Positions 36,808 through 45,568 of a DNA stretch of 64,000 nt are shown in pieces. The stretch covers positions 3,594,606-3,658,605 of the forward strand of contig NZ_KI911782.1 of NCBI RefSeq assembly GCF_000515395.1, read 5' to 3'. A program made the translations under genes and the position numbers. The DNA comes from Jiangella gansuensis DSM 44835 (lineage in GTDB: Bacteria > Actinomycetota > Actinomycetes > Jiangellales > Jiangellaceae). Under the pieces are notes generated by a model. That model searched no databases and was not told the origin of the DNA. It was given only the letters and a program-made list of their open reading frames with translations. Each line of letters starts with the position of its first letter. Within the stretch, counting starts at the first letter, position 1.

Positions 36808-37437
36808 ATGGCTACCGGCAGAGGCCGCCCCCGGGACACGCAGATCGACGCGGCAGTGCTCCAGGCGACCGCCGAGGTCCTCGACCAGCAGGGATACCGC
36901 GGCGTGATCATCGAGGACGTGGCCCGGCGGGCGGGCGTCAGCAAGACCGCGGTCTACCGGCGCTGGCCGAACCGGCACCGCTTGACCCTCGCCGTCCTCG
37001 AGGACCGCCTGGGCAGAATCGAGGCTCCGAGCACCGGCTGCACCTTGTGCGACCTGCACGAATGCCTGGCGCTGATCACCAACGCCTTCTGCCGTCTCGG
37101 GGCGGGCACCCTCGCTCAACTCATCGCCGAGGGCGACGACGACCCCTCCGCGCACCAGCACCTCACCGAAGCCGTGCTCGACCCTCCACGGCGAGCGGTC
37201 CACCGGACCTTGTTCGAGGCACGCCAGCGTGGCGACCTCAGAAGTGAAGTCGATCTGCCGCTCGCTGTCGACGCCCTCAGCTCCCTCGTCTTCTACCGGC
37301 TGCTCCTCGGCGCCGATCCGATGGATCCGGACGAGATCGAGGCGGTCGTCATCGCACTCCTGCGCGGAATCGCCGCGGACGCCGACGCCCTGCTGCGCGA
37401 GGCCGCCGGACACGAGGAACACCAACCACAGTCCTGA
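36808..37437 (+). CDS. TetR family regulator (exporter-linked)
   Basis: A 209-residue TetR repressor with the HTH at about residues 33-52 (VIIEDVARRAGVSKTAVYRRWPNRHRL). The C-terminal half is the ligand-binding, dimerisation domain, including LITNAFCRLGAGTLAQLIAEG. The ATG at 36808 follows the operator region closely. It is divergent from the DHA2 exporter and most likely represses it until an exported compound binds. Confidence 0.93.
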   Translation: MATGRGRPRDTQIDAAVLQATAEVLDQQGYRGVIIEDVARRAGVSKTAVYRRWPNRHRLTLAVLEDRLGRIEAPSTGCTLCDLHECLALITNAFCRLGAGTLAQLIAEGDDDPSAHQHLTEAVLDPPRRAVHRTLFEARQRGDLRSEVDLPLAVDALSSLVFYRLLLGADPMDPDEIEAVVIALLRGIAADADALLREAAGHEEHQPQS

Positions 37438-37584
37438 GACCCAGCAGCGGTATGACGGCGGCCGGGGGAGAGCGAGTCGGACGTCCACGGACGGCTCCGG
37501 GGCGGGCCGATTCGGTCGGCTGCGGCGCGCAGAGGCCGCTTCGGCAGCCCGACCGGTCGGGGAACGGTGCTGACAGACAGGCTT

Positions 37585-37623
37585 CTGTCCACAGCCCTTG
37601 ACCAGCGGCATCGCTTGTCCACA
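37585..37623 (+). promoter_or_regulatory. Two DnaA-box-like 9-mers upstream of comEA
   Basis: CTGTCCACA (37585) and TTGTCCACA (37615), same strand, 30 bp apart. The latter matches the GC-rich actinobacterial DnaA box. A CGACGCT/AGCGTCG inverted repeat (37647-37670) follows, just before comEA. Whether DnaA binds is untested. There is no other oriC feature here. Confidence 0.35.
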
Positions 37624-37676
37624 TTCGGGCATTCACCCCTGGATCGCGACGCTGCGCCGGCCTAGCGTCGCTGGAC

Positions 37677-38834
37677 ATGCGATCGCTGCGCAGCCGCCCC
37701 GCCGACCCCCGCACCCCCGCCGTCGCGCGGGCCCGGGTGGCGCGGCTGGCAGGGTCGGCTCGCGTGGTTCCACCCGCCGGTGGTGACGGGACGAGCGGCG
37801 AACGCGGCTGGTGGAGCGACGCCGACGGACCGGGCGGCGCCGGCGGGTTGGGTGACGCCGACGGGTGGGACGAAGCCGAGGCTCTGGCCGTCGCCGACGC
37901 GCCGACTGGCCACGGTGGTCGACATCGGCGCACGGACGGGCCACCGGGTGCACCGGCCGGCGGCGTCCTCGGCCGTACCGGTGGCGAGGGCCTCGACGAC
38001 GGACCTGCTCGCGACGCCGACAAGGCCGGGCGTGATGCGGACGGGGCGGGCCGCTATGCCGCCGACGGTGCACGGGGCAGCGAGGGCGATTGGCCGGCGG
38101 CGGTCCATGACCACCTGCCGTTGGCGCTACGGGTCCGGCTGCGCCTGGAACGCGGCCACGTCACCGTCGTCGTGCTGGTGGTGCTGCTGGGAGTGCTCGG
38201 CGCGGCAGTCGTGTACCTGGTGTCCCGGCCCCAGGTCGTGCCCATCGACGCCGAGATCACGGCCACCGGCACGCCGGCTCATGCGGACGACGACGCCAGG
38301 CCCGAGCCGCCTGCCGCCGACGAAGCCGAACCCGGCGGAGCCGGCGACGGCAGCGGCACTGGGAGCGGTGCCGGCGCGGCGCCGGCGGGCACCATCATGA
38401 TCCACGTCGCGGGGCTCGTGGCCGCACCGGGAGTCGTCGAACTGCCGGCCGGAACCCGGGTCGTCGACGCCATCGAGGCAGCGGGCGGACCGACCGCCGA
38501 GGCCGACCTGACCCCGCTCAACCTCGCCCGCGTCCTGACCGACGGCGAGCAGGTCATCGTCACTGCCGAACCGCCGGCCGGCCAGCCGGCGGTGCCGCCA
38601 CCACCCGATCCCGGAGCCGGCGTTCCCGTAGGCCCACCGGCCGGTCCGGTGAACCTCAACACCGCGACCGCCGCCGACCTCGACACGCTACCCGGCATCG
38701 GTCCCACCCTCGCCGGCCGGATCCTCGAGTGGCGCGAGCAGCACGGCCGCTTCACCACCGTCGACGAGCTGCGCGAAGTCTCCGGTATCGGCGAGCAGCG
38801 CTTCGCCGAGCTCGAACCTCTGGTGGCGGTATGA
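37677..38834 (+). CDS. comEA: ComEA-like DNA-binding protein
   Basis: A 385-residue membrane-anchored DNA receptor. It has a long disordered Gly/Asp-rich cytoplasmic N-terminus (about 1-145, unusual in length), a membrane helix VTVVVLVVLLGVLGAAVVYLV (about 161-181), an SLBB domain (IMIHVAGLVAAPGVVELPAG) and two helix-hairpin-helix motifs at the end (NLNTATAADLDTLPGIGPTLA and VDELREVSGIGEQRFAEL). In competent bacteria it binds incoming DNA for ComEC. Its stop overlaps the comEC start as ATGA. Confidence 0.92.
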   Translation: MRSLRSRPADPRTPAVARARVARLAGSARVVPPAGGDGTSGERGWWSDADGPGGAGGLGDADGWDEAEALAVADAPTGHGGRHRRTDGPPGAPAGGVLGRTGGEGLDDGPARDADKAGRDADGAGRYAADGARGSEGDWPAAVHDHLPLALRVRLRLERGHVTVVVLVVLLGVLGAAVVYLVSRPQVVPIDAEITATGTPAHADDDARPEPPAADEAEPGGAGDGSGTGSGAGAAPAGTIMIHVAGLVAAPGVVELPAGTRVVDAIEAAGGPTAEADLTPLNLARVLTDGEQVIVTAEPPAGQPAVPPPPDPGAGVPVGPPAGPVNLNTATAADLDTLPGIGPTLAGRILEWREQHGRFTTVDELREVSGIGEQRFAELEPLVAV

Positions 38835-41800
38835 CCACCGTTCCCGGCGGGTCCTCCACACCTGAACCGCCCGGCCCGGGCCGCTCCGAGGGCCGGTCCT
38901 CGACGCTCGGCGGCTCTTCGGCATCAGACCCGGCCGACACCATCGACCTCCGGCTGGTGCCGGTCGCCGTGGCCCTCTGGCTGGGTGCTCTGGCCGGCGT
39001 GGCGCTGCCGCGCTGGGTGGGTCTCGGCGTGTGCGCGCTGGCCATCGCAGCTGGCGTCGTGTCGGTCGCCGTCGGCCCTGCCAACAGGCGTGACCCGGCA
39101 GTCGGGCGCGACCCGGCCGGTAGGCGCGCCGTCGTCGTCGCCGCGATGTGTCTGCTGGCGGGCGTCGCGGTCGGCACGGCGCGATCGTCGCCGGTCTGGA
39201 ACGGTCCGGTGTCCGACCTCGCCGCAGCAGGGGCACACGTCCAGCTCGACGGTGTCGTCGCGCGCGACCCCGCGATCCGGCAGAGCGGGACCGCGGGTGA
39301 CGAACGCGGCGCCGCCCAGTACGTCGTCGGGCGGATCCGGGTCGACGAGGTCATCGGCCGCGGCCGCACCTACGAGGTCCGCGTGCCTGTGCTGCTGGTC
39401 AGCGGCGACCTCGGCTGGGCCGATCTCTTGCCTGGTCAACGGGTCCGTGCTGAGGGTCGGCTCGAGGCAACTGACGAGGCCAGACCCGAGGTCGCCGCCG
39501 TCTTCCGGCCATACGGCGGGCCGGGGGAGACCGGGCCGCCGAGCCTCGCCAGCCGCGCCACGGAGCCGTTCCGCGACGGTCTGCGCCGCAGCGTCGACGG
39601 CGTCCACCGGGACGCGCGCGGGCTGATCCCCGGCCTCGTCATCGGCGACGAGTCGCTCATGCCTGACGACCTGCGCGAGGCCATGACGGTGTCCGGGCTG
39701 ACCCACCTGACCGCCGTGTCCGGCACGAACATCACCATCCTGCTGGTGGTCGCGCTGGGTCTGGCTCGCTGGAGCCGGGTGCGCGGTTATGTGCTCCCCG
39801 TGGTCGGAACTGTGTGCGTGGCCGGGTTCGTGCTGCTCGCGCGGCCCGAGCCCAGCGTGGTCCGGGCCGCGGCGATGGGTGTGGTGGCGGTCGTGGGTGT
39901 CGCTCTCACCGGGCGTCGCCGAGGGGTACCGGCGTTGTCGGCGGCGGTGTGCGTCCTGGTGCTGGTCGACCCATGGCTGGCTCGCAGCGTCGGCTTCGCA
40001 CTGTCGGTGCTCGCCACGGCCGGCATCCTGCTTCTCGTACCGGCCTGGGGCCGGGCGCTGCGCTGGTTGCCGCGTCCGCTGGCGCTCGCGGTGACGGTGC
40101 CGCTGGCAGCCCAGGTGGCGTGTACGCCAGTCCTGCTGGCCGTGGCGGGCGAGCTGAGCCTCGCCGCGCTGCCGGCAAACATGCTTGCCGCCCCGGCGGT
40201 GGCTCCGGCGACGGTGTTCGGGGTCGCCGCGGCGGCCGTGAGTCCGGTGGCGATGCCGGTGGCGACGGCGCTCGGCTGGCTCGCGTCCCTGCCGGCCTGG
40301 TGGATCGGGGTGGCGGCGCGGTGGTTCGCTGACCAGCCGGGAGCGGTGGTGCCGTGGCCGCCGGGCGTCGGCGGCGTGGTCGTGGCCGTCGTGCTCGTGA
40401 TCCTGGCGCTGGTGGCGGTGCCCATGGTGCTGCGCCGGCCGGTCGTGTCCGCGGCCGCCGGCACCGTGCTGCTTGTCGGCCTGTTGAAGGCGGTGCCCAC
40501 GCCGGGATGGCCGCCGCCGGGCTGGCTGGTCGTCGCCTGCGACGTCGGCCAGGGCGATGCGCTGGTGTTACGTGCGGGCGAGAGGGCGGCCGTGGTCGTC
40601 GATGCCGGGCCGGAGCCGCGCCACGTCCGGCGTTGCCTCGATGCGCTCGCTGTGGAGCATGTGCCGCTGCTGGTGCTCACGCATTTCCACGCCGACCACG
40701 TGTCCGGCGTTCCCGGCGTGCTCGCCGGACGCGCCGTCGGGCAGGTGCTCGTCTCGCCGCTGGACGACCCGCCGGCGAACGCCGCGCAGGTCCGGCACTG
40801 GCTTGACGCGGCCGGTGTGCCGGTGCGCGTCGCACAGGCCGGTGAACGGCGGCGCATCGGCCCGGCGCTCGAGCTCGAGGTGCTCTGGCCGCGCCGGCTC
40901 ATCACCTCGGCGGAGTCGGCGTCCAACAACAGCAGCGTGGTCGTCACCGCCGACGTCGACGGCGTCGGCGTGCTGCTCACCGGCGACCTCGAACCGGCCG
41001 CGCAGCGAGCCCTGCTCAGCGCCGAGCCAGACCTGACGGCCGACGTGCTCAAGGTCGCCCACCACGGCTCGCCGCATCAGGACCACGATCTGCTGACCGG
41101 TGTGGACGCCCGGCTCGCCCTGATCAGCGTCGGCGACAACGACTACGGGCACCCGGCGCCTCGGGTTCTCGATGCCCTGCACGCTGACGGCGTAGGCGTC
41201 TATCGCACCGACGAGCACGGCAGTATCGCCGTGGTCAGGTCCGAGCGGGGTGGGCTGTCCGGCGGGCTCGGGGGGCTGGGGGTGGTGACGGGTGGGCCGC
41301 GCGTTCCCGCCTCCCGCGGCCGTGGCGCCGAGCGGACCGGTACCGGCGGCCGCGGACCACCAGGCACGTCACCTCGCCCGGCGGACCGGCCACACGGCGA
41401 GCTCCGCCTCCGAACCACCGGTCGTGAGATGGGCGCCGAGGTTGTCGGGACCACGTGGCATGCTGTGATGCGACATGGCTGCGCTATCCACCGACCCCCT
41501 CGTTCCGGTCACGCTCGTCACCGGTCCGGAGGCCCTGCTCGCCGAACGGGCCGTCGCCGCGGTGGTCCGCGCCGCCCGCGCGGCCGACTCCGACGCCGAT
41601 GTCTCCCACGTCGCCGGTTCCGAGCTCAACGCCGGCATCCTGGCCGAGCACGCGAGCCCGTCGCTGTTCGCCACCCGGCGGGTGCTCGTGGTCAACGACG
41701 TCCAGGACGTCAGCGAGTCCGCCGGCGAGGCCCTGCTGGGTTACCTCCGTGCGCCGGTCGAGGACATCCACCTGGTGCTGGTTCACCCGGGCGGGGTCAA

Positions 41801-41929
41801 GGGCAAGAAGCTGCTCACGGCGCTGCGGAAGACTGGCGTGCACGAGGTCCCCGCCGAACGGATCACCCGCCCGGACGACCAGGTGAGCTTCGTTCGCGCC
41901 GAGGTGCGGCGCGCCGGCGGGCGCATTGA
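38831..41929 (+). CDS. comEC: ComEC/Rec2 DNA-uptake channel, frame running into holA
   Basis: A polytopic channel for single-stranded DNA entry. The membrane competence domain includes LIPGLVIGDESLMPDDLREAMTVSGLTHLTAVSG. The C-terminal metallo-beta-lactamase domain has LTHFHADHVSGVPG near residue 615 and VLKVAHHGSPHQDHD near 735. Family similarity ends at about 41250 (residue ~806). The open frame then continues for ~225 Arg/Gly-rich residues, 455 bp into holA in another frame. The natural stop was probably lost or shifted by an indel in the G-rich run near 41260-41290. Confidence 0.88.
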   Translation: MTTVPGGSSTPEPPGPGRSEGRSSTLGGSSASDPADTIDLRLVPVAVALWLGALAGVALPRWVGLGVCALAIAAGVVSVAVGPANRRDPAVGRDPAGRRAVVVAAMCLLAGVAVGTARSSPVWNGPVSDLAAAGAHVQLDGVVARDPAIRQSGTAGDERGAAQYVVGRIRVDEVIGRGRTYEVRVPVLLVSGDLGWADLLPGQRVRAEGRLEATDEARPEVAAVFRPYGGPGETGPPSLASRATEPFRDGLRRSVDGVHRDARGLIPGLVIGDESLMPDDLREAMTVSGLTHLTAVSGTNITILLVVALGLARWSRVRGYVLPVVGTVCVAGFVLLARPEPSVVRAAAMGVVAVVGVALTGRRRGVPALSAAVCVLVLVDPWLARSVGFALSVLATAGILLLVPAWGRALRWLPRPLALAVTVPLAAQVACTPVLLAVAGELSLAALPANMLAAPAVAPATVFGVAAAAVSPVAMPVATALGWLASLPAWWIGVAARWFADQPGAVVPWPPGVGGVVVAVVLVILALVAVPMVLRRPVVSAAAGTVLLVGLLKAVPTPGWPPPGWLVVACDVGQGDALVLRAGERAAVVVDAGPEPRHVRRCLDALAVEHVPLLVLTHFHADHVSGVPGVLAGRAVGQVLVSPLDDPPANAAQVRHWLDAAGVPVRVAQAGERRRIGPALELEVLWPRRLITSAESASNNSSVVVTADVDGVGVLLTGDLEPAAQRALLSAEPDLTADVLKVAHHGSPHQDHDLLTGVDARLALISVGDNDYGHPAPRVLDALHADGVGVYRTDEHGSIAVVRSERGGLSGGLGGLGVVTGGPRVPASRGRGAERTGTGGRGPPGTSPRPADRPHGELRLRTTGREMGAEVVGTTWHAVMRHGCAIHRPPRSGHARHRSGGPARRTGRRRGGPRRPRGRLRRRCLPRRRFRAQRRHPGRAREPVAVRHPAGARGQRRPGRQRVRRRGPAGLPPCAGRGHPPGAGSPGRGQGQEAAHGAAEDWRARGPRRTDHPPGRPGELRSRRGAARRRAH

Positions 41930-42452
41930 CGAGGGCGCGGCACGTCAGCTGGTCGAGGCCGTGGGCGGTGACCTGCGCGGCCTGGCGTCGGCGGCGGGTC
42001 AGCTCGCCGCCGACGCGCCCGACGGTGCGGTCACCGGCCAGGTCGTCGCCATGTACTTCGAGGGCCGGGCCGAGGTCAAAGGCTGGGTGGTGGCCGACCG
42101 CGCCGTCGAGGGCAAGACCGGCGAGGCGGTGGAGCAGTTGCGGTGGGCGCTGGAGACCGGCACCGACCCGGTGCTGATCACCGGCGCGCTCGCCACCTCG
42201 CTGCGTTCGTTGGCCAGGCTGGCTGGATCCCCGCGTGGTCTGCGCGATGCCGACGTCGCCCGCGACCTCGGCATCCCGCCGTGGAAGGTGCGCATCCTGC
42301 GTGGGCAGCTGCGGGGGTGGACGCCGGCGGGTCTGGCCGGCGCCATTCGCGTGGTCGCCGACGCGGACCTCGCGGTCAAGGGTGCCGGCAACGACGCGAC
42401 CCTCGCCTTGACCACGGCGCTCGTGCAGATCGGCATCGTTCGCGCCGCCTGA
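41475..42452 (+). CDS. holA: DNA polymerase III delta subunit
   Basis: A 325-residue clamp-loader subunit that opens the beta clamp. The N-terminal domain starts VPVTLVTGPEALLAERAV, and the middle includes RRVLVVNDVQDVSE and VHPGGVKGKKLLTALRK. The C-terminal collar domain has LRWALETGTDPVLITGALATSLRSLARL. The position after comEC and before rpsT is the conserved actinobacterial order. The start at ATG 41475 aligns with the family N-terminus despite the overlapping comEC frame. Confidence 0.95.
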   Translation: MAALSTDPLVPVTLVTGPEALLAERAVAAVVRAARAADSDADVSHVAGSELNAGILAEHASPSLFATRRVLVVNDVQDVSESAGEALLGYLRAPVEDIHLVLVHPGGVKGKKLLTALRKTGVHEVPAERITRPDDQVSFVRAEVRRAGGRIDEGAARQLVEAVGGDLRGLASAAGQLAADAPDGAVTGQVVAMYFEGRAEVKGWVVADRAVEGKTGEAVEQLRWALETGTDPVLITGALATSLRSLARLAGSPRGLRDADVARDLGIPPWKVRILRGQLRGWTPAGLAGAIRVVADADLAVKGAGNDATLALTTALVQIGIVRAA

Positions 42453-42607
42453 CTCACCGCGGCGCGTCGGTACTCCGCCTCGCATCACCGACCCGGCCAG
42501 TCCCACACCCGCTGGGCCGCTGCCGACGACCGGCTCAGCGGGTTCGGCGGGTCCGCCCGAGCCGCATCGCACCTCGCCTGACGGCCCTGGTCGGTGGGCG
42601 CACGACA

Positions 42608-42646
42608 ACGGCGCCGTCCGCCCGGAAGGCCGGGGAACGGCGCCGT
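42608..42646. terminator. Hairpin between holA and rpsT
   Basis: ACGGCGCCGT occurs at 42608-42617 and again at 42637-42646. Being self-complementary, the two copies form a 10-bp stem around a 19-nt loop. It starts 23 bp after the rpsT stop in its direction and could also end holA. It has no T-run. Confidence 0.55.
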
Positions 42647-42669
42647 CGGTGAGCCGAGGAGGCCGAGCC

Positions 42670-42930
42670 TCAGAGCGAGGCGGCCCGCTTGGCGATCGAG
42701 GACTTGCGGTTGGCCGCCTGGTTCTTGTGGATGACGCCCTTGGACGCGGCCTTGTCGAGCTGCTGCGCCGCAGTGCGGGCCAGCGTGGTGGCCTGCTCGG
42801 TCTCGCCGGCGTCAGCGGCTTCGTGGAACTTCCGGATGGACGTCTTCAGCGACGACTTGACGGCCTTGTTGCGCAGTCGAGCCTTCTCGTTGGTGAGAAT
42901 GCGCTTCTTCTGGGACTTGATGTTCGCCAC
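42670..42930 (-). CDS. rpsT: 30S ribosomal protein S20
   Basis: An 86-residue three-helix ribosomal protein that binds 16S rRNA in the 30S body. [20 protein letters not shown] is the family N-terminus, followed by [13 protein letters not shown] and [20 protein letters not shown]. The start is GTG 42930 with a GAAGG site upstream. It is transcribed against holA, as in most actinobacteria. A ~180-bp leader region upstream carries no other gene. Confidence 0.97.
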   Translation of the reverse strand: MANIKSQKKRILTNEKARLRNKAVKSSLKTSIRKFHEAADAGETEQATTLARTAAQQLDKAASKGVIHKNQAANRKSSIAKRAASL

Positions 42931-43113
42931 GAAACGTGTGCCTTCGGTCGGTTCGGATGGGTCGTGAGGGCGTCGGGCGTCCTCGGACCTGCGACAGTGG
43001 GGGCCATCGCAGCGGCGAGAGGTCGTCCGGGCGCGTCCGCGACCTAGGCAGGCGCGCGACGCCCAACGATACCAGCGACCTGGCCCACCAGCCAATTCTG
43101 CCCTGTCGGCACG

Positions 43114-43668
43114 TCAGCGCCAACCATAACGCTTGCGCAGAACCGCGATGACCCGGTCGAACGGTTCTCGGTCCAGCGCCGCCGCCTCGCGTCGCATGCC
43201 GGACCGGTGCAGCCGCAGGACGCGGCTCACATCGACCCAGGACGGCCGGTTCTCGCCGTCCCACCGGCCGGCACCGACCGGCACCCAGTCGGACTCGCCG
43301 TCATGGTTCCTGCTGGTCAGTTGGACGGCGAGGAGTGTGCCGGCCGGCTCCAGCGCAACGATGAGCACCGGCCGGTCCTTGCCGCGTCCGTCGTTCTCCT
43401 CGTACGGGACCCAGGTCCAGACGATCTCGCCCGGGTCGGGGTCGCCGTCGGTGTTCGGGTTGTAGGAGGTGTGCACCCGGCCGACCGAGTGCGCCTCGGT
43501 GGTCGCGTCGGGGCCGTGCCGGCCCGGGGTGTCCTCGCCACCACGAGTGTCGTCCCTGCCGGGCCGCGGCTGCTCGCGTCGGCGCGGCGACCGATCAGCG
43601 GGTGCCCGGCGGGTGCGGCGCTGCGGTGGGGTCAGGAGTTGGCGCACGACATCACGGAGACGAGCCAC
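43114..43668 (-). CDS. PemK/MazF-like toxin-fold protein
   Basis: A 184-residue protein. The C-terminal ~110 residues have the MazF SH3-like barrel: GEIVWTWVPYEENDGRGKDRPVLIVALEP, then LLAVQLTSRN, and a helix FDRVIAVLRKRYGW. In true toxins this fold is an mRNA endonuclease. The N-terminal ~75 residues are basic and disordered (RRTRRAPADRSPRRREQPRPGRD), longer than free MazF toxins. No antitoxin gene is adjacent, so it may be a housekeeping variant rather than a toxin. GTG 43668 is the likely start. Confidence 0.75.
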   Translation of the reverse strand: MARLRDVVRQLLTPPQRRTRRAPADRSPRRREQPRPGRDDTRGGEDTPGRHGPDATTEAHSVGRVHTSYNPNTDGDPDPGEIVWTWVPYEENDGRGKDRPVLIVALEPAGTLLAVQLTSRNHDGESDWVPVGAGRWDGENRPSWVDVSRVLRLHRSGMRREAAALDREPFDRVIAVLRKRYGWR

Positions 43669-43720
43669 GACGGCACTGTAGCGCCGGCGCACCGCTCCGG
43701 GGGCGTGCTCCGCGACTGTT

Positions 43721-43781
43721 ACCGCTTCACCGGGTATGCAGGCGTGGTGAAGCGGGCACACCCATGGTGGACGTGATCATT
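43721..43781 (-). repeat. AAATGATCACGT-type hairpin, family D copy 2
   Basis: On the minus strand AATGATCACGTCCAC is followed by a stem CCGCTTCACC / GGTGAAGCGG (10 bp) with a 14-nt loop. It starts at the last base of the stop codon of the upstream C39-like gene and has the same orientation as that gene. Stem bases differ from copies 1 and 3 but remain paired. Confidence 0.75.
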
Positions 43782-45190
43782 CACAACAGGGCGGCGGGGA
43801 GGGCCTCGTCGACAGGGTGGATGACGTACGCGACCCCGCCGGACCCGCCGGCCGTCTCGCCGTCGGCGGTGCGCCGCTGGGTGCGCAGCCAGACCTGCTC
43901 GAACTGCTCGCGCTGGTAGACCCGCCGGACGGTCTCGTTGGACGGCGACGCCGGGTCGTTGACGATGACGTCGCCGTCGTCGGTGAATCCGACCACCACG
44001 AACAGGTGCCCGTTCGTGTCGTACCCGGCGCCGTCGAGCTCGTCCTGCCGGAACGACTGCGACGTCACCACCGGGATCCCGGCCGCGATGAGCCGTTCGA
44101 CGTCGTCGAGGGAGCCCAACCGGGTGACGAACGCGTCCAGCCCGCCGACGGCGGCGGCATACGCGGTGTTGAACGGCCAGTTGCCGGCGCCCCCGTACTC
44201 GTGGTCCCACGTCATGCGGGCCGCGTGCGCGACCTGCGGGTCGGTGTAGCCCGGCTCGATCCAGGCCATGTCGTCGTTGGAGGGGGTGACGCCGTAGTAC
44301 TCCATGACCATGGTCGTGGAGGCCGGGCTGCACCATACGGCGCCGCCTCCGCCGTACTCGGGGTAGGAACCGGCGTGGATGTTCTGCGAGCGACGGGGGA
44401 CGTCCAGTTCGGTCCCCCAGGCGATGCCGCCCTCGCTCGGCTCGACGGCGAACCGTTCCGGCACGTCCGACGCCATCACGGTCAACCCCCACACCCGGGG
44501 AGTGGCCAGCGACCCCGGCGCGCGGTGCAGCGTGAGCCGCAGCTGGTGGGCGTCGATGCGCACGCCGGAGTCGGCGTCGGTGACGGCGACGGTGTCGGTG
44601 AGCACGGTGCTGCGCCCATCGGACTGGTCGTCGACGCTGGTGCGCTTGATCGCGCCGTCGCCGCTGGCCCAGACGCCCATGGTGTACCAGGGCGTGGTGG
44701 TGCCGTCGCTGTAGGTGCCCTGCAGCTCGACGGAGATCCAGGTGCCGTGCGGGGTGGAGGCGTTCCACGATGCGATGAGCTCGGTGGCGCCGAGGCCTGC
44801 GTCCGTCACCGGTGAGGTCCAGGTGGAGTACTCCCAGGTGGCGTTGCGGCCGGTGTGCGGGTCGGTGTAGTCGCGGGTGCCGGCTGGTGCTGTCATGACG
44901 ACACCTGCGTGGGTGCCGGGCAGCGGCCACAGGCCGTCGGCCTCGCCGCCGGCCCAGTCGGCGGCGGTGGTCCAGCGGGCGAGGCCCACCTGGCTGTCGC
45001 CTTCGTCGTCGGCGGCGGGCGCCGACGACGACACGTCACCGTCGGCGACGGGTTCGGCGACAGGAGCGCCGGCGGCCGGCGGGACGGAGGCCGGCAACGC
45101 CGCGACCACGAGGGCGGCCAGGCCGGCCAGGGCGACGGTGTACGCGACGCCGCGGGCGAGCAGGGACGCGGCGGCGGGCGGGCAGTACAT
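43781..45190 (-). CDS. Secreted C39-like (papain-fold) peptidase family protein
   Basis: A 469-residue exported protein. The N-terminal hydrophobic segment (GVAYTVALAGLAALVVAAL) is a signal or anchor. About 180 residues of beta-rich sequence (WEYSTWTSPVTDAGLGATELIASW) follow. The C-terminal C39-like domain has a possible catalytic Cys in GGAVWCSPASTTMVMEYYG, a His in GYDTNGHLFVVVGF and an Asp/Asn in DVIVNDPAS. It may cleave peptides or bind the cell surface; the substrate is unknown. The ATG at 45190 is chosen because it directly precedes the signal segment. Confidence 0.82.
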   Translation of the reverse strand: MYCPPAAASLLARGVAYTVALAGLAALVVAALPASVPPAAGAPVAEPVADGDVSSSAPAADDEGDSQVGLARWTTAADWAGGEADGLWPLPGTHAGVVMTAPAGTRDYTDPHTGRNATWEYSTWTSPVTDAGLGATELIASWNASTPHGTWISVELQGTYSDGTTTPWYTMGVWASGDGAIKRTSVDDQSDGRSTVLTDTVAVTDADSGVRIDAHQLRLTLHRAPGSLATPRVWGLTVMASDVPERFAVEPSEGGIAWGTELDVPRRSQNIHAGSYPEYGGGGAVWCSPASTTMVMEYYGVTPSNDDMAWIEPGYTDPQVAHAARMTWDHEYGGAGNWPFNTAYAAAVGGLDAFVTRLGSLDDVERLIAAGIPVVTSQSFRQDELDGAGYDTNGHLFVVVGFTDDGDVIVNDPASPSNETVRRVYQREQFEQVWLRTQRRTADGETAGGSGGVAYVIHPVDEALPAALL

Positions 45191-45568
45191 CGTGACTCCC
45201 GGAGACGACGAGCGAACCGGTGGACGCGGGCAGCGGGCAGGCGGCGCCCCGCGCACGGCGGCTCGGACCGCACCCACCCACCGCACACTATGGCTGGTCC
45301 GGCGGACCGTTTCCAGCCCGGGTCGCGGCGCGTCGCACGTACGCCCCGGAAGATCGATCCTGGGGCTCATCTCGGAGGAGGCCGGGCTCCGGGGCGTCGA
45401 GCGCTCCGCAGGTGGCCGCGTCGTGGAGAAGCGGGAGGCACGGCGGCGGCGCGCTCCACTCGACGCCGGCGCGGTGCCGGATCGCGGAGGAGCATGGGAT
45501 GATGTCCGGTACGGGCCGGTGTGTTGTTGCCCGACCGCCCGTCATCGAACCGCCTGCGAGGAAGCTGC
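45191..45568. other. Intergenic region between C39-like gene and lepA
   Basis: 378 bp between divergent genes with no convincing gene. Both promoters must lie here. CATAGT on the minus strand near 45290 is a possible -10 for the secreted protein. GAGGAAG (45558-45564) is the lepA ribosome site. Confidence 0.5.

Noticed and set aside
42608-42646. Treating the holA/rpsT hairpin as a member of the TGATCA family
   Set aside because: It lacks TGATCA and shares no arm sequence; it is an ordinary GC hairpin.
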